From: Candidatus Aegiribacteria sp. MLS_C
GTDB lineage: Bacteria; Fermentibacterota; Fermentibacteria; Fermentibacterales; JCC-6
Assembly (NCBI GenBank): GCA_002030045.1
Contig: LQBI01000035.1
Span: 88,807-152,806 of the forward strand
DNA: 64,000 bases
Direction of reading: 5' to 3'
Position numbers and translations under genes: made by a program. Under the pieces are notes generated by a model that was not told the DNA's origin, ran no database searches, and worked only from the letters and a program-made list of their open reading frames with translations. How positions within the stretch are numbered: position 1 is the first letter of the stretch; each line of letters starts with the position of its first letter. Below are positions 46,901 to 55,043 of the stretch, one piece after another.

Positions 46901-47065
46901 GAGGACATCGAGGGGGCAATGACGCACTATAAGAGGATAGTGGAGCTGGTGGACGAACTGGGTCTGACGGAAGGAGGGTTCGATCATTTCCGTGAACTGC
47001 GCCGCCGTCTCCTTGAACAGGGACTCACTGAAGAAGACGTGCCGCTTCCGAAGGAATGGGAGTAG
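43994..47065 (+). CDS. Class III adenylate/guanylate cyclase with AAA ATPase and TPR repeats
   Basis: A 1,023-residue cytosolic protein. The start at 43994 (MSQDFASFLKKRLVQHTLPE) has GGAG 8 bases upstream. The cyclase domain at about 35-200 has both metal aspartates (AVLFLDLGGFTALSERLDHE, VDKIEGDRIMVLFG) and the transition-state motif TAIGSTVNIASRMEEA with Asn and Arg, so it looks active, though the usual GD of the motif is GS. A Walker A VTGEAGIGKSRLVHEF near residue 275 and Walker B LILVLDDLQWIDS begin a STAND/AAA ATPase, followed by a long helical region and clear TPRs at about 770-980 (GNLGNLYYDQGHMDEAIEYY, GNLGNPYKARGDLNKALSYY). It is flanked by two OmpA paralogues. Confidence 0.9.
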   Translation: MSQDFASFLKKRLVQHTLPEDHHGPGSSELKPGERRDIAVLFLDLGGFTALSERLDHEAVHDISKGVMDALVDISGNFGGYVDKIEGDRIMVLFGATRAGENDSERAVSCGLLMLDAISTANDILSDTGVPITARIGINSGPVTVAPDAIGHLTAIGSTVNIASRMEEAAQEGTVLLPAAVMEKCRDLFSWVDRGAVSLKGVSLPVHAFSPVERLTVRRHRWERFSGDGFTSFVGRRRELSELSGLLEEHMSEAAGKGRLGTIRHTVLEVTGEAGIGKSRLVHEFIGDRCRGAPGILVLSGQTQSYAQPAYQLWVSMLRELLRFDTSSRPGYREFRERVLALSGGDETTDSIPFLAELLSIRSGDRRLEDLDSGAIALETRIAFRNLLKAMASDRHLILVLDDLQWIDSTCRGVLDFLLANCPSINPLLVFLVSRPETDDGKPVRFDVNPGYARLERMALSAMEGDECRGIIGALLDRFGGDGHLPVSRRAEEFLLGHSQGNPFFLEELVLDMLESGLLGIHEGSWTFSSSLDDIYVPHSLTGLLQSRLDRLSEEHRGSLQKSSVLGFEFRLMLYRRLLEKLGLEEDTDNVFGDLERRQFLLGKESAGGRMFEFRNILIHDTVYRTVLESNRKLLHRLTALILEDGLEEDDREMADILAHHWELAGDREKALHWGVLSLRKAVTTYQHERAMALSAGLEELIRLKPLEGGNLERLMEVLLSRYTTLDMLGRRRDQEELLLSMKELAESHSLEEWQLRIWTSLGNVLRITGRLQEAEDSYRKALALAVERSDRRSRGKVLCNLGILSRIKGDLEESECLFKQALEMNGTEVDPRVEGVLMGNLGNLYYDQGHMDEAIEYYERALAMNREVGDRRSEGIALGNLGNPYKARGDLNKALSYYRQSLDLHREIGNRRSEGVTLSNLGALYYDHGRFQESGECSDLALEIHRETGNMMLEAVTLTCLALLRVRSEDIEGAMTHYKRIVELVDELGLTEGGFDHFRELRRRLLEQGLTEEDVPLPKEWE

Positions 47066-47094
47066 ACCGGGGAGCCTATCGCATCACCGGTTAG

Positions 47095-47871
47095 CTACCA
47101 TGTCTGGTTGAATACCCTGACCCCCGACATCGGCTGAAGCTGTCCATCGATCCTGATTGTTTCCATCGAACTTGACTGGCTGCTGAGTCTGCAGTAATGG
47201 CCGTCGTCCAGTGCCACGAAAAAGGTGGTGCCGAGTGGTATGCTGTCCTGCCAGAGCGCGGTGTCCCCGGGGGAGGGCGCCACGAATCCGCCCATGGACG
47301 ATATTGCCGTTCTTGCGCCGGAGGGCCACGTCATCGGTCTGGCGGAGCCGGGGTAGATGTACAGCTGTTCACCCCCGGTATCACGCGCAACGGTGAACTG
47401 CTGGCTGAAGCCGGGTGACGCCGGATCCCCGGTAACGAGAGAATCGTTCTGTACGTCTACGCGGAAACCCACAGGATTCCCGTCGAACGGGAGTTCCTTC
47501 TCGGCGACCGCATCGGCCCTGGAATTGTCCGGAATACCGGTCATGCTGGAGGTGTCCCATCCCTGGAATGCGCTGACGGTATAGTACATGGTCCTGTCGG
47601 CGATGTGTTCCGCGAAGTTCTGTTCCACCGTTCCCTGAAGCGACCAGGGCTCCCCTGCACTGATCCTGGACCAGAGGTAGTAACCCTCAACCTGGACCGT
47701 GCCGACGGCGTCCCATGTCACGGCTATCGTATCACCGTGACTTGTCAGGGAATCAACCCTTATTCCGGTAACCACCGGAAGGGTGCCGGCTGTCTCGGTT
47801 GCCGAGTCTCCGCAGCCGGCCGGCAATATCACCGCGATGGTAGTGGTAGCGAGCAATGCCATCAGTCTCAT
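47095..47871 (-). CDS. Lipoprotein with fibronectin type III-like domain
   Basis: A 258-residue protein. The start is ATG at 47871 with GGAGG six bases before it; the TTG two codons earlier is unlikely. The signal peptide ends in a lipobox-like ILPAGCGDS, so Cys is probably lipidated. A fibronectin-III-like region follows (IRVDSLTSHGDTIAVTWDAV, GYYLWSRISAGEPW, YYTVSAFQGWD), then a second beta-rich part. No catalytic motif. The gene is convergent with the cyclase gene and divergent from the second OmpA gene. Confidence 0.78.
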   Translation of the reverse strand: MRLMALLATTTIAVILPAGCGDSATETAGTLPVVTGIRVDSLTSHGDTIAVTWDAVGTVQVEGYYLWSRISAGEPWSLQGTVEQNFAEHIADRTMYYTVSAFQGWDTSSMTGIPDNSRADAVAEKELPFDGNPVGFRVDVQNDSLVTGDPASPGFSQQFTVARDTGGEQLYIYPGSARPMTWPSGARTAISSMGGFVAPSPGDTALWQDSIPLGTTFFVALDDGHYCRLSSQSSSMETIRIDGQLQPMSGVRVFNQTW

Positions 47872-48085
47872 GGGCAACCTCCAGTATATGAGCGCGTTTC
47901 ACGGTACGACCGGATATTCTCTCCTTAGTGGGCGCGTGTCAATCCTCCCGGCCGGCAGGACACCCGGAACACGCTCCATCGGGCGCGGGCAGGCGGAACT
48001 GTTGCTTGACTGACAGGGTGATTTAGCACATTCTTCATTCCAGTCCATTTTCGCTTTTCACTCCGGAAACGGATGGAGGATCGAT

Positions 48086-50071
48086 TTGAAGAGATACGTG
48101 GCCTTACTGCTGCTGGCGGCCGCAGGTCTTCCGCTGGCAGCCCCTTCCGTCAACGGAGTGCCTGGCCTCTTCCGTGTCAACAGCGCCATTCCCATGGGTT
48201 TCAACGAGATGTCCTTCGGAATGGGTCTGAGCTACTGGACCGCGAAGAACGAGTACCGTGATTTCATCTACCACAGCCACTTCCTTCCGCAGACACTGCT
48301 CTTCTCCGAGCTGACCAACGTGGAGCACACCGGTCGCGGCCGGATGTACATCGGCTACGGCTTCTGGGATTACATAGACCTGGCCGCAAGCGCCTCATAC
48401 TACACCACATTCTTCGAGAGGGGACTGTACGTTGAGAGGTCCACCGGGCACTGGGAGGAGATGTACGGCTTCGAGGGCTTCGACATAACGCTCCATGGAG
48501 GCTACGATCCGATCCCCGGTCTGGACGACGTGCTGTGGTTCGGCGGCGACGTGCACTTCGGCTGCTGTCCTGCCGATACCGCCTACCTCCGGGTCGAGGA
48601 CGACCCCGACGGCATGTGGCACCATGACCAGATAATGAGCACCGTGAGGAGACCCTTCGCCGCCACCGGCAACGGGAGCTTCGGAATGGACTTCCTGGTC
48701 ACCGGTGATTTCTCCAGGTGGATACCCAACGCCCCCGCCAGGGCGCACTTCAACATCGGGTTCGCCAACTACAGGCAGAACTACCATTTCACCGACTTCA
48801 GGGCGACTCCCGTCACCGACGGATGGGAGTACTCGGATTCCACCGCCGTCGATCTTGAGGTGAAGGACGACGTGCTGAATGTGGGTATGGGCATGGAAGT
48901 GGCGACTCCGAACCTCGACCTTTACTTCGAGTTCACCAGCAGCATCATCACCAGCAGGGAGGACGCCGCCGTCGCCTACTTCACGCCGGGCATAAGGTTC
49001 AAGAACAACTCGGGCACATTCATTGACGTAGCCTTCGACCTCAGCACCAGCGATTTCGACCCCACCTACTACGACATGGGCCACGGGCTTTACCAGGCGG
49101 ACATCTCGGTCACAGCCGAGGAGAGGGCCGAGAGGGCACCGCTGCCCATAGGAGGCGTCTTCGACTGGGGTGTAACCCTCGCCATGGGCTACTCCTCCGA
49201 CCTGGAGTTCAGAGAGGAGGAGAGCATCACCGGAATACTCAGCGGTACGGTGACCGACTCCCTCACCCGCGAGCCCGTGTTCGCAACAGTAACCTTCCCC
49301 GGCAGGCCCGTCGGGAACGTGACCAGCGATGCAGCCACCGGAGCCTACGCCAGCGTCATCCGGGAAGGCGAGGTCCCGGTCACCGTAGTGGCGCCGGGGT
49401 ACAGGAACGCCAGCGCAACTGTGGAGATAGCGGCCGGAGAGACCCTCACCCTGGACTTCGCGCTGCTTCCCACACTGAGTACCGTGACCGGGTCAGTTAA
49501 GGACGGGGAAGGCCTGCCCGTAGCCGGGGCGGCCATAACCATAGGAAGCCCGACACCGATCAGCGTCACCGCCGACGGATACGGGGTCTTCACCGCACAG
49601 GTGGAGGCAGGTACATGGCCCATATCGGTCCAGGCCGAGGGTTATCTGTCAGACAGCAGATCAGTAACCCTGATGGCCAACGAGACCGTCAGCGTTGATT
49701 TCCAGGTCCGTGACGCCCTCAGGGCCGGAGAGGTAATGAGCTTCGACAACATCTACTTCGATTCCGGCAGCGCGACCATCAAACCCGAGAGTTACGGTAT
49801 TCTGGACGGTATCGCCCGGATCATGCGGGACAATCCCACAGCCAGTATTCAGATAGCGGGTCATACCGATTCCGACGGCAGCGACTCCTACAACCAGAAC
49901 CTCAGCGAGAACCGTGCCAGGTCAGTCTACCAGTACCTTGTCAGCACGGGCATCGATGCCGGCAGGCTGACCACCATAGGCTTCGGCGAGTCCAGTCCCG
50001 TCGTGTCCAACGACTCTCCCGCCAACAAGGCCAGGAACCGGAGGATAGAGTTCACGGTACTGAGCATCTGA
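48086..50071 (+). CDS. OmpA family protein with carboxypeptidase-regulatory-like repeats (paralogue of 41785-43725)
   Basis: A 661-residue outer-membrane protein. The start is TTG at 48086, after GGAGG, giving the signal peptide MKRYVALLLLAAAGLPLAAP. A barrel-like N-terminal region (about 20-380) is followed by beta-sandwich repeats (GTVTDSLTREPVFATVTFPG, GSVKDGEGLPVAGAAITIGS) and an OmpA C-domain (SFDNIYFDSGSATIKPESYG, IAGHTDSDGSDSYNQNLSEN, NRRIEFTVLSI). The match to the protein at 41785 is strongest in the C-terminal half. It probably anchors the outer membrane to peptidoglycan. Confidence 0.92.
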   Translation: MKRYVALLLLAAAGLPLAAPSVNGVPGLFRVNSAIPMGFNEMSFGMGLSYWTAKNEYRDFIYHSHFLPQTLLFSELTNVEHTGRGRMYIGYGFWDYIDLAASASYYTTFFERGLYVERSTGHWEEMYGFEGFDITLHGGYDPIPGLDDVLWFGGDVHFGCCPADTAYLRVEDDPDGMWHHDQIMSTVRRPFAATGNGSFGMDFLVTGDFSRWIPNAPARAHFNIGFANYRQNYHFTDFRATPVTDGWEYSDSTAVDLEVKDDVLNVGMGMEVATPNLDLYFEFTSSIITSREDAAVAYFTPGIRFKNNSGTFIDVAFDLSTSDFDPTYYDMGHGLYQADISVTAEERAERAPLPIGGVFDWGVTLAMGYSSDLEFREEESITGILSGTVTDSLTREPVFATVTFPGRPVGNVTSDAATGAYASVIREGEVPVTVVAPGYRNASATVEIAAGETLTLDFALLPTLSTVTGSVKDGEGLPVAGAAITIGSPTPISVTADGYGVFTAQVEAGTWPISVQAEGYLSDSRSVTLMANETVSVDFQVRDALRAGEVMSFDNIYFDSGSATIKPESYGILDGIARIMRDNPTASIQIAGHTDSDGSDSYNQNLSENRARSVYQYLVSTGIDAGRLTTIGFGESSPVVSNDSPANKARNRRIEFTVLSI

Positions 50072-50082
50072 ACCATCGGAGG

Positions 50083-50133
50083 GGTTCGAAGGAACCTGCT
50101 CAGGGAAGGCTGGTCCGGACGGGTGCTGTCCGG
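50083..50133 (+). terminator. Pair of small hairpins after the ompA-like gene
   Basis: GGTTC-GAAG-GAACC at 50083-50096 and CCGGAC-GGGTGCT-GTCCGG at 50115-50133. Neither is followed by a T-run. They fill the 97-base gap before the glycosyltransferase gene and may reduce read-through. Confidence 0.3.
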
Positions 50134-50168
50134 CCGCATCTATGCAAGGCGGGTTGTATATTAGCCGA

Positions 50169-50966
50169 ATGAAATGGTCTGCGGTCATAACCACATACAA
50201 CAGCTCCTCCGTCATTCGCGGAGCGGTGGATTCCCTCCTGTCGCTGGGGCCAGATGAGGCCCCTGCGGACATAGTCGTGGTGGACAACGCCTCCTCCGAC
50301 GGTACGGTGGAAGTCCTCCGGGAATACGGCGATAACCTGAAGATGATCACCAACGATTCCAACCTGGGCCTGGCGAGGGCCAACAACATCGGGGCCGCGA
50401 AGGCCGAAGGTGATTCCCTTTTCTTCCTCAATCCCGACGTGGAGGTACTTCCCGGAGCGGCCAAGGCTCTGACGGGCTTCCAGCTGGATCACCCCGAAGC
50501 GGCACTCCTGGGACCTCGGATGCTGGACGGGAACGGCATTCCCCAGTCCACCGCCAGGACCTGGCAGACCCCCCTGGTGATAGCCTCGAGACGGACGGTC
50601 TTCGGCAGGACACACGCTGGGAAGAGTATCGCCGAGGAACACCTCAACAGGTTCGGCGGAGATGAACCCGTCATGCCCCACTGGCTGGTGGGGGCCGCCA
50701 TCTGGCTCACTCCCCGGGGCAGGGAGCGGGTCGGCCTGATGTCCGAAGGTTACTTCCTCTACTTCGAGGACGTGGAATGGTGTCTCAGGGCCTGGAAAAG
50801 GGGGATGCAGGTGTGGTATGTTCCGTCTGCGGTGATAACGCACCAGTGCAGGAGGGAGAGCGGTTCCGGGGGCCGGGCGCTCAGGCACCATCTACGGAGC
50901 ATGCTCAGGTTCTTTCTGACCCATCCGGCCACCGCCATCGGATATGGACCGGAAGGAGGAATGTGA
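50169..50966 (+). CDS. Glycosyltransferase family 2, rhamnosyltransferase-like
   Basis: A 265-residue GT-A fold enzyme using a nucleotide sugar. The start is placed at 50169 (MKWSAVITTYNSSSVIRGAV); 50142 is an in-frame alternative and neither has a strong ribosome-binding site. Motifs: VVVDNASSDGTVEVL, NLGLARANNIGAA, FFLNPDVEVLPG (metal/nucleotide-binding region) and the acceptor-side HWLVGAAIWLTPRGRERVGL and YFEDVEWCLRAWKRG, all typical of WbbL-type cell-surface glycan enzymes. Its stop overlaps the start of the sugar transferase gene, so the two should be co-translated. Confidence 0.88.
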   Translation: MKWSAVITTYNSSSVIRGAVDSLLSLGPDEAPADIVVVDNASSDGTVEVLREYGDNLKMITNDSNLGLARANNIGAAKAEGDSLFFLNPDVEVLPGAAKALTGFQLDHPEAALLGPRMLDGNGIPQSTARTWQTPLVIASRRTVFGRTHAGKSIAEEHLNRFGGDEPVMPHWLVGAAIWLTPRGRERVGLMSEGYFLYFEDVEWCLRAWKRGMQVWYVPSAVITHQCRRESGSGGRALRHHLRSMLRFFLTHPATAIGYGPEGGM

Positions 50967-52327
50967 AAAGGAAGAGGAGCGTTCTCTGGTTGCTTCCGCC
51001 CTCCGACCTCCTCCTGATCATACTGGTCTTCATGGGAGGCTTCTGGGTCAGGCACTCCCTTCTTGCCGGCGTCATGGGGGCCGACTTCAGGCTCTCCGTC
51101 TACCACTACCTCCTTAGCGGCCTGGTCCTGGGCAGCGTGCAGGTAGTCTTCATGGCCGTCTTCGGTGTTTACCGCAAGGAGTTCGGCCTGGGAATGATAG
51201 AGGAGATGGCCGGCATAATAAAGGCTTCCGTCATGGCCGTGCTCTTCACCTTCGCCACCACCTTCATCACGCGGCAGCTCTTCTTCTCCCGGTTCGTCCT
51301 GGTCTTCGCCTGTCCCACTTCCATACTCATACTGGGTCTCTGGCACTGGGCCCTGAGGAAGCTGGCCAGCAGGTCGGGGACGCCTGCCTCCGTACTGATA
51401 GTCGGGGATTCCGAGGAGGCAAGGCATCTGGGGGCCTTCATGGAGAACAGGGCGCAGCTCCCCTATTCAGTGAAGGGTTACGCCGACCCGGAGTGGTCTC
51501 CGCCGAGGATAAACGGGATGATAGACGACCTGGGGATCGACGAGCTGGTGGTGGCGGAGCGGTCCATATCCGAGGACACCCTCTCCGGCGTGATCCTCCA
51601 CTGCGAGAAGATGGGCGTGAACTACAAGATAGCCGCCGACGTGTTCTCCCTGGTGAGCCTGACCGCCCGTGTGGCCCACATGGGCGGGACCACTCTAATA
51701 GAATCGGTCCCGGCACCGCTCTCGGGATGGGGACTTTTCCTGAAGAGGCTCTCGGACAAAGTGCTGACTGCACTCCTGCTGGCGCTCCTATCTCCGGTCT
51801 TCCTGCTCACCTCCGTCGCCATAGTCATCGATTCCGGATTTCCCGTCTTCTACAGGCAGATCAGGCTGGGAAGGGACAATGAACCCTTCAGGATGTTCAA
51901 GTTCAGATCCATGAGGAAGGGGGCCCACGAGGAGAAGGAGTTCCTCAGGGAGAGCAACGAGTCCTCGGGACCCCTGTTCAAGATAAGGCGTGATCCCCGA
52001 ATAACCAGGGTCGGCAGGTTCATGCGCAGGTGGTCCATCGACGAGCTGCCGCAGCTGTTCAACGTCCTCTCCGGCAGGATGAGCCTGGTGGGACCCAGAC
52101 CCCCGCTGCCGGAGGAGGTGGAGGAGTACAGCCGGCGGGACTTCAAGCGGCTGCATACCATTCCCGGTGTCACGGGGGTCTGGCAGATCTCCGGAAGGAG
52201 CCACCTGGGCTTCGACGAGATGGTGAAGCTGGACCTCTACTACGTTGACAACTGGTCGATCTGGATGGACCTGGCCATCCTTCTGCTCACTCCCCCTGCG
52301 GTGCTCTCCGGCGAAGGAGCCTACTGA
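50963..52327 (+). CDS. Polyprenyl-phosphate sugar phosphotransferase (bacterial sugar transferase family)
   Basis: A 454-residue membrane enzyme that starts lipid-linked glycan assembly by transferring a sugar phosphate to undecaprenyl phosphate. The start is GTG at 50963 after GGAAGGAGG, overlapping the glycosyltransferase stop. About four N-terminal helices and a CoA/NAD-binding-like domain ([20 protein letters not shown]) are followed by one more helix and the catalytic domain with [59 protein letters not shown] and [20 protein letters not shown]. The PglC-like core is complete. Confidence 0.93.
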   Translation: MKRKRSVLWLLPPSDLLLIILVFMGGFWVRHSLLAGVMGADFRLSVYHYLLSGLVLGSVQVVFMAVFGVYRKEFGLGMIEEMAGIIKASVMAVLFTFATTFITRQLFFSRFVLVFACPTSILILGLWHWALRKLASRSGTPASVLIVGDSEEARHLGAFMENRAQLPYSVKGYADPEWSPPRINGMIDDLGIDELVVAERSISEDTLSGVILHCEKMGVNYKIAADVFSLVSLTARVAHMGGTTLIESVPAPLSGWGLFLKRLSDKVLTALLLALLSPVFLLTSVAIVIDSGFPVFYRQIRLGRDNEPFRMFKFRSMRKGAHEEKEFLRESNESSGPLFKIRRDPRITRVGRFMRRWSIDELPQLFNVLSGRMSLVGPRPPLPEEVEEYSRRDFKRLHTIPGVTGVWQISGRSHLGFDEMVKLDLYYVDNWSIWMDLAILLLTPPAVLSGEGAY

Positions 52328-52332
52328 ATGCC

Positions 52333-52356
52333 TGCCGGCGGAACAGGAGGCCGGCA
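52333..52356 (+). terminator. Hairpin after the sugar transferase gene
   Basis: TGCCGGC (52333-52339) and GCCGGCA (52350-52356) with a 10-nt loop, just after the stop at 52327. No T-run follows. Confidence 0.35.
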
Positions 52357-52426
52357 TGACACTTCGTCTCTGCGTTCTTGCTGATCAGCTACATTAATGT
52401 CAGGTTGTGTTCGTAATCAGCAAGAA

Positions 52427-52484
52427 TGGCTACCCTAACAAACCCCTTCCAGGAGTGGTTTCTTTATTTGCATCAGATCCGATT
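52427..52484 (+). repeat. Dispersed repeat, diverged copy A
   Basis: TGGCTACCCTAAC, a 12-base gap relative to the other copies, then AAACCCCTTCCAGGAGTGGT and TTCTTTATTTG, followed by a TCCGATT also seen near copy C. It corresponds to copies at 54671-54726 and 62011-62066 in the same orientation. The rest of the 52328-52769 gap holds nothing I can identify. Confidence 0.55.
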
Positions 52485-52769
52485 TTTTCTAGACACACAT
52501 CTTCAATCAGTAGATGACCTGCCCACGGATGTCCGGTCCACGCTATTTGCTGGTGTGGTGACCTGTGGAGTATCGTGTTGATAAGCAGCCGATAGGATTG
52601 TCAACTTCTTTGTTTTGTCCTACCGTATCATGAAACCTTTGACTATGATATTTATGAATCAGGCAACGTCTGTTCTCAGCGATCTGGCGGACGGGAAACA
52701 TGTGCCGGGGTTCCAGTGTATTTGTGCCATGATTTTGGTTACGCAGTATGTGTGGAAGGAGGGAGTGAA

Positions 52770-53444
52770 GTGAGGATTCTAAAGCAATCTCCGGTGTCTG
52801 ATTTCATCTGCGGCGCGGCGGCTCTGCTTCTCATAGGGGGCGTTGTGCCTGTCCTTTCTGCAGAAGATCTTGACATGGGCAGCGAGCAAGTAACCATTGG
52901 GTGTTCCAACGATCCTCTCAGCTACAGTAGCTGGTATAACTTCGGCGGAACGTCCCAGTCTTTTTCCGGCTCGAATCGCGGACGGGGCAACACGTTCACG
53001 TTTACCGAGAACGAGCAGCTCATCGAGTTCACAGTCTGGCTGGATTTCACCGGCGATGCAACCATATACTTCTACGTACTCGAGTCCCCAACGCTGGACG
53101 GAACCTACACTCCTATCTACGAGGGTATCGAACCGACTTCAAGCGTGGGGCCCGGCTACTACTCGAGCGGGACCATCGCCGTGGATCTCCAGGCAGGCAT
53201 GTACTACGGTATCGGTGTTGCCTGGGGACCCGAAACGATCTTCTACTTCCGCGATGCCGCCGCCCTGCCGAGGACCTGGGACCTGGGAACAGTGGAAGAC
53301 TCCATGCAGATCAGTGCGCCCCCTCCCTATACGGAGATCACCTATAATCACTTCACTGGTTCGGAATACTGCATGCAGCTGTACATCTACGACTCCACAC
53401 CAGTCGAATCCACCACATGGGGACAGATCAAGAGCATCTTCTAG
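52770..53444 (+). CDS. Secreted protein of unknown function
   Basis: A 224-residue protein. The start is GTG at 52770, placed 5 bases after GGAGGGA; an in-frame ATG at 52716 has no such site. Signal peptide VRILKQSPVSDFICGAAALL. The mature part is beta-rich with FTENEQLIEFTVWLDFTGDA, YFYVLESPTLDGTYTPIY and YYSSGTIAVDLQAGMYYGIG, similar in style to the carbohydrate-binding or choice-of-anchor domains of secreted proteins. It ends in VESTTWGQIKSIF, a motif that may be a lineage-specific C-terminal signature. It is the first gene of the accessory region. Confidence 0.72.
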   Translation: MRILKQSPVSDFICGAAALLLIGGVVPVLSAEDLDMGSEQVTIGCSNDPLSYSSWYNFGGTSQSFSGSNRGRGNTFTFTENEQLIEFTVWLDFTGDATIYFYVLESPTLDGTYTPIYEGIEPTSSVGPGYYSSGTIAVDLQAGMYYGIGVAWGPETIFYFRDAAALPRTWDLGTVEDSMQISAPPPYTEITYNHFTGSEYCMQLYIYDSTPVESTTWGQIKSIF

Positions 53445-53780
53445 TCAATCGGGCGCATGGCCACAGACTTGAGCAGGATGGGCGTGGCTGATAGCTGCGC
53501 CCTCTGCGTTTGATCGTACCTTCCTGCCCAGCCTGCATTCGATGCAGGAGATCATCGACCGTTGCTACTTTGGGTTGTGATGGAATGAACGAGTTATCCT
53601 ATCGAACTCGATCGGACGAATACGCACCAGGCATTTATTCTCCGATTGGGGTCCGAGAAAGTCATACGGCGACCTTTCTTTCCGGAATATCGAACTTTTC
53701 ATTCCAGAACTGGTTGTCGCACGCTATGCGAAGTGATGTTTGCATTCGCGGTTTCTTTGCCGTAGGGTCCTGTACTCCTA
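53445..53780. other. Gene-free stretch between the secreted protein and hepT
   Basis: No reading frame here has a convincing start, ribosome-binding site or codon pattern. A small inverted repeat CGAGTT/AACTCG lies near 53588-53608. A short open frame at 53510-53794 looks spurious. Confidence 0.4.
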
Positions 53781-54161
53781 CTAACCTTCTTTAGTAAGCT
53801 TGAGCAGTATAGATTCAAAGGCGTTTTTGAGATCGGGTAAGTGCTGACTGCAAATGTTGAAAATGACCTCTGAATCTAGGTCGAAATAATGGTGGCTCAG
53901 GAAATCCCGTGTTCCTTTCGCCGCTTTCCAGTCGATTTCCGGGTTATCATCCATGTATGGTTTTCCACCGTATTTCTCGATGCGTTTCAGATTCTCCCCG
54001 ATGGTGATCAACATGAGAACGATTCCATCCAGCCTGTCAATTCCGTCATCGTCCTTAAGGAAATCTTCGGGCTTCCTGATACTGCTGAAACGTCGTTCAA
54101 TTTTGCTTATGCTTTGCATGATCTGAGATACAATATCTTGCAGCAGCTCAAGATCAGACAT
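53781..54161 (-). CDS. hepT: HepT-like RNase toxin (DUF86)
   Basis: A 126-residue HEPN-fold protein. The active-site motif RDFLSHHYFDLD (R-x4-6-H) is present near residue 85. The pattern SDLELLQDIVSQIMQSISKI and GIDRLDGIVLMLITIGENLK is typical of DUF86 proteins paired with minimal nucleotidyltransferases. In characterised pairs HepT is a ribonuclease toxin neutralised when MntA adds AMP residues to a Tyr near the active site; a Tyr is present in HHYFD. Its start overlaps the 3' end of mntA by 8 bases, and both lie on the minus strand. Confidence 0.88.
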   Translation of the reverse strand: MSDLELLQDIVSQIMQSISKIERRFSSIRKPEDFLKDDDGIDRLDGIVLMLITIGENLKRIEKYGGKPYMDDNPEIDWKAAKGTRDFLSHHYFDLDSEVIFNICSQHLPDLKNAFESILLKLTKEG

Positions 54162-54441
54162 ATACAGCTTCCCGGTTGATTCGCTTTTTCAATAGTTCAT
54201 TCATGGTACTTCTGTAACGAACTAAGTCAACCGGAGCATCAAGTGCTTCTTCAAGGTAATCCTTGAGATTGATCATTGCATAGAGATCGGGTGGCATTTC
54301 AACAACGATATCTATATCACTGTTCTCATCAGCTTCACCTCGAGCTATCGATCCAAATACCCCGATAGACTCAATACCGTATTGCTTTTTCAAGAGAGGG
54401 ATCATTCTTTTCAGCACATCGAGAATATCCTCAAGCTTCAT
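54154..54441 (-). CDS. mntA: MntA-like nucleotidyltransferase antitoxin
   Basis: A 95-residue minimal nucleotidyltransferase. The start at 54441 (MKLEDILDVLKRMIPLLKKQ) has AAGG 6 bases upstream. The signature GVFGSIARGEADENSDIDIV (GSx10DxD) gives the catalytic aspartates. The C-terminal EEALDAPVDLVRYRSTMNEL is usual for antitoxins that pair with DUF86 proteins. It overlaps hepT and is upstream of it, the standard mntA-hepT order. Confidence 0.88.
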   Translation of the reverse strand: MKLEDILDVLKRMIPLLKKQYGIESIGVFGSIARGEADENSDIDIVVEMPPDLYAMINLKDYLEEALDAPVDLVRYRSTMNELLKKRINREAVYV

Positions 54442-54670
54442 AACCAGCCTTCTGTCAAAACCATTGTTCACATAGCATCCAACTATTTAAAGAGCAATTC
54501 CATTCAAGAAGAGTGGATCGTATTATTGCTCCTGAACTATTATGCGAAATACTGCAGGAGTAGCGCAAGTTGAAGACAGAGAGTAGGAACATGTTCAAAT
54601 ATTACTACATAAGAATCATGACAACGGAGGATGTCCCCGTGTTATCGTGTAGAGCCCAATATGTGCAGTT

Positions 54671-54726
54671 TGGCGACCCTAACGGGCAAAACTTCAAACC
54701 CCTTCTGGAAGTGGTTTCTTGCTCTG
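54671..54726 (+). repeat. Dispersed repeat, copy B
   Basis: Starts TGGCGACCCTAACGGGCAAA and ends TTTCTTGCTCTG, 53 of 56 bases identical to copy C (62011-62066) and in the same orientation. It contains an imperfect palindrome at 54696-54717 (AAACCCCTTC, TG, GAAGTGGTTT). It lies in the 602-base gap 54442-55043, which also holds the promoters of the next gene and no convincing gene. Confidence 0.75.
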
Positions 54727-54942
54727 AGCAGGATTGTGAACCTGGCAAATCCTCTGAATCCGAGGACCTGAATAGAACCAATGCAAGCATGTAAGTATGC
54801 TATGACATTCTGCAAACACTATTGATTCATGGGCATGGAATGCTGCAAATACAAAATAGGAACTCCGTCCAAAGCCAACCATCGAAAGAGGAATCGAGTA
54901 ATTTATGCAATTACTCTTCGAAAGTAATTCATAAATACCACA

Positions 54943-55012
54943 TTGACATGTAGATATCTCTGCAGATAACAGACTATCTAGTCATTGACATACAAGTCTG
55001 TCTGAGTTAAAT
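54943..55012 (+). promoter_or_regulatory. Two sigma70-like promoter candidates upstream of the C25 peptidase gene
   Basis: TTGACA at 54943-54948 with GATAAC at 54965-54970 (16-base spacer), and TTGACA at 54985-54990 with TTAAAT at 55007-55012 (16-base spacer). The second would start transcription about 25 bases before the ATG at 55044. The two -35 boxes are exactly 42 bp apart. Confidence 0.55.
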
Positions 55013-55043
55013 AACTATAAGCAAACTAAATCTTGGAGGGGTC

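Noticed and set aside
50081..50100. GGGGTTCGAAGGAACC resembling a tRNA T-arm.
   Set aside because: It is a simple hairpin (GGTTC-GAAG-GAACC) with no acceptor, D or anticodon stems around it.
53510..53794. A 94-codon open frame in the gap before hepT.
   Set aside because: No Shine-Dalgarno, odd composition, and overlap with the end of hepT.
54570..54794. A 74-codon open frame across repeat copy B.
   Set aside because: No ribosome-binding site and no plausible protein pattern. The frame overlaps the repeat, and the equivalent frame at copy C is a different length, so it appears to be chance.
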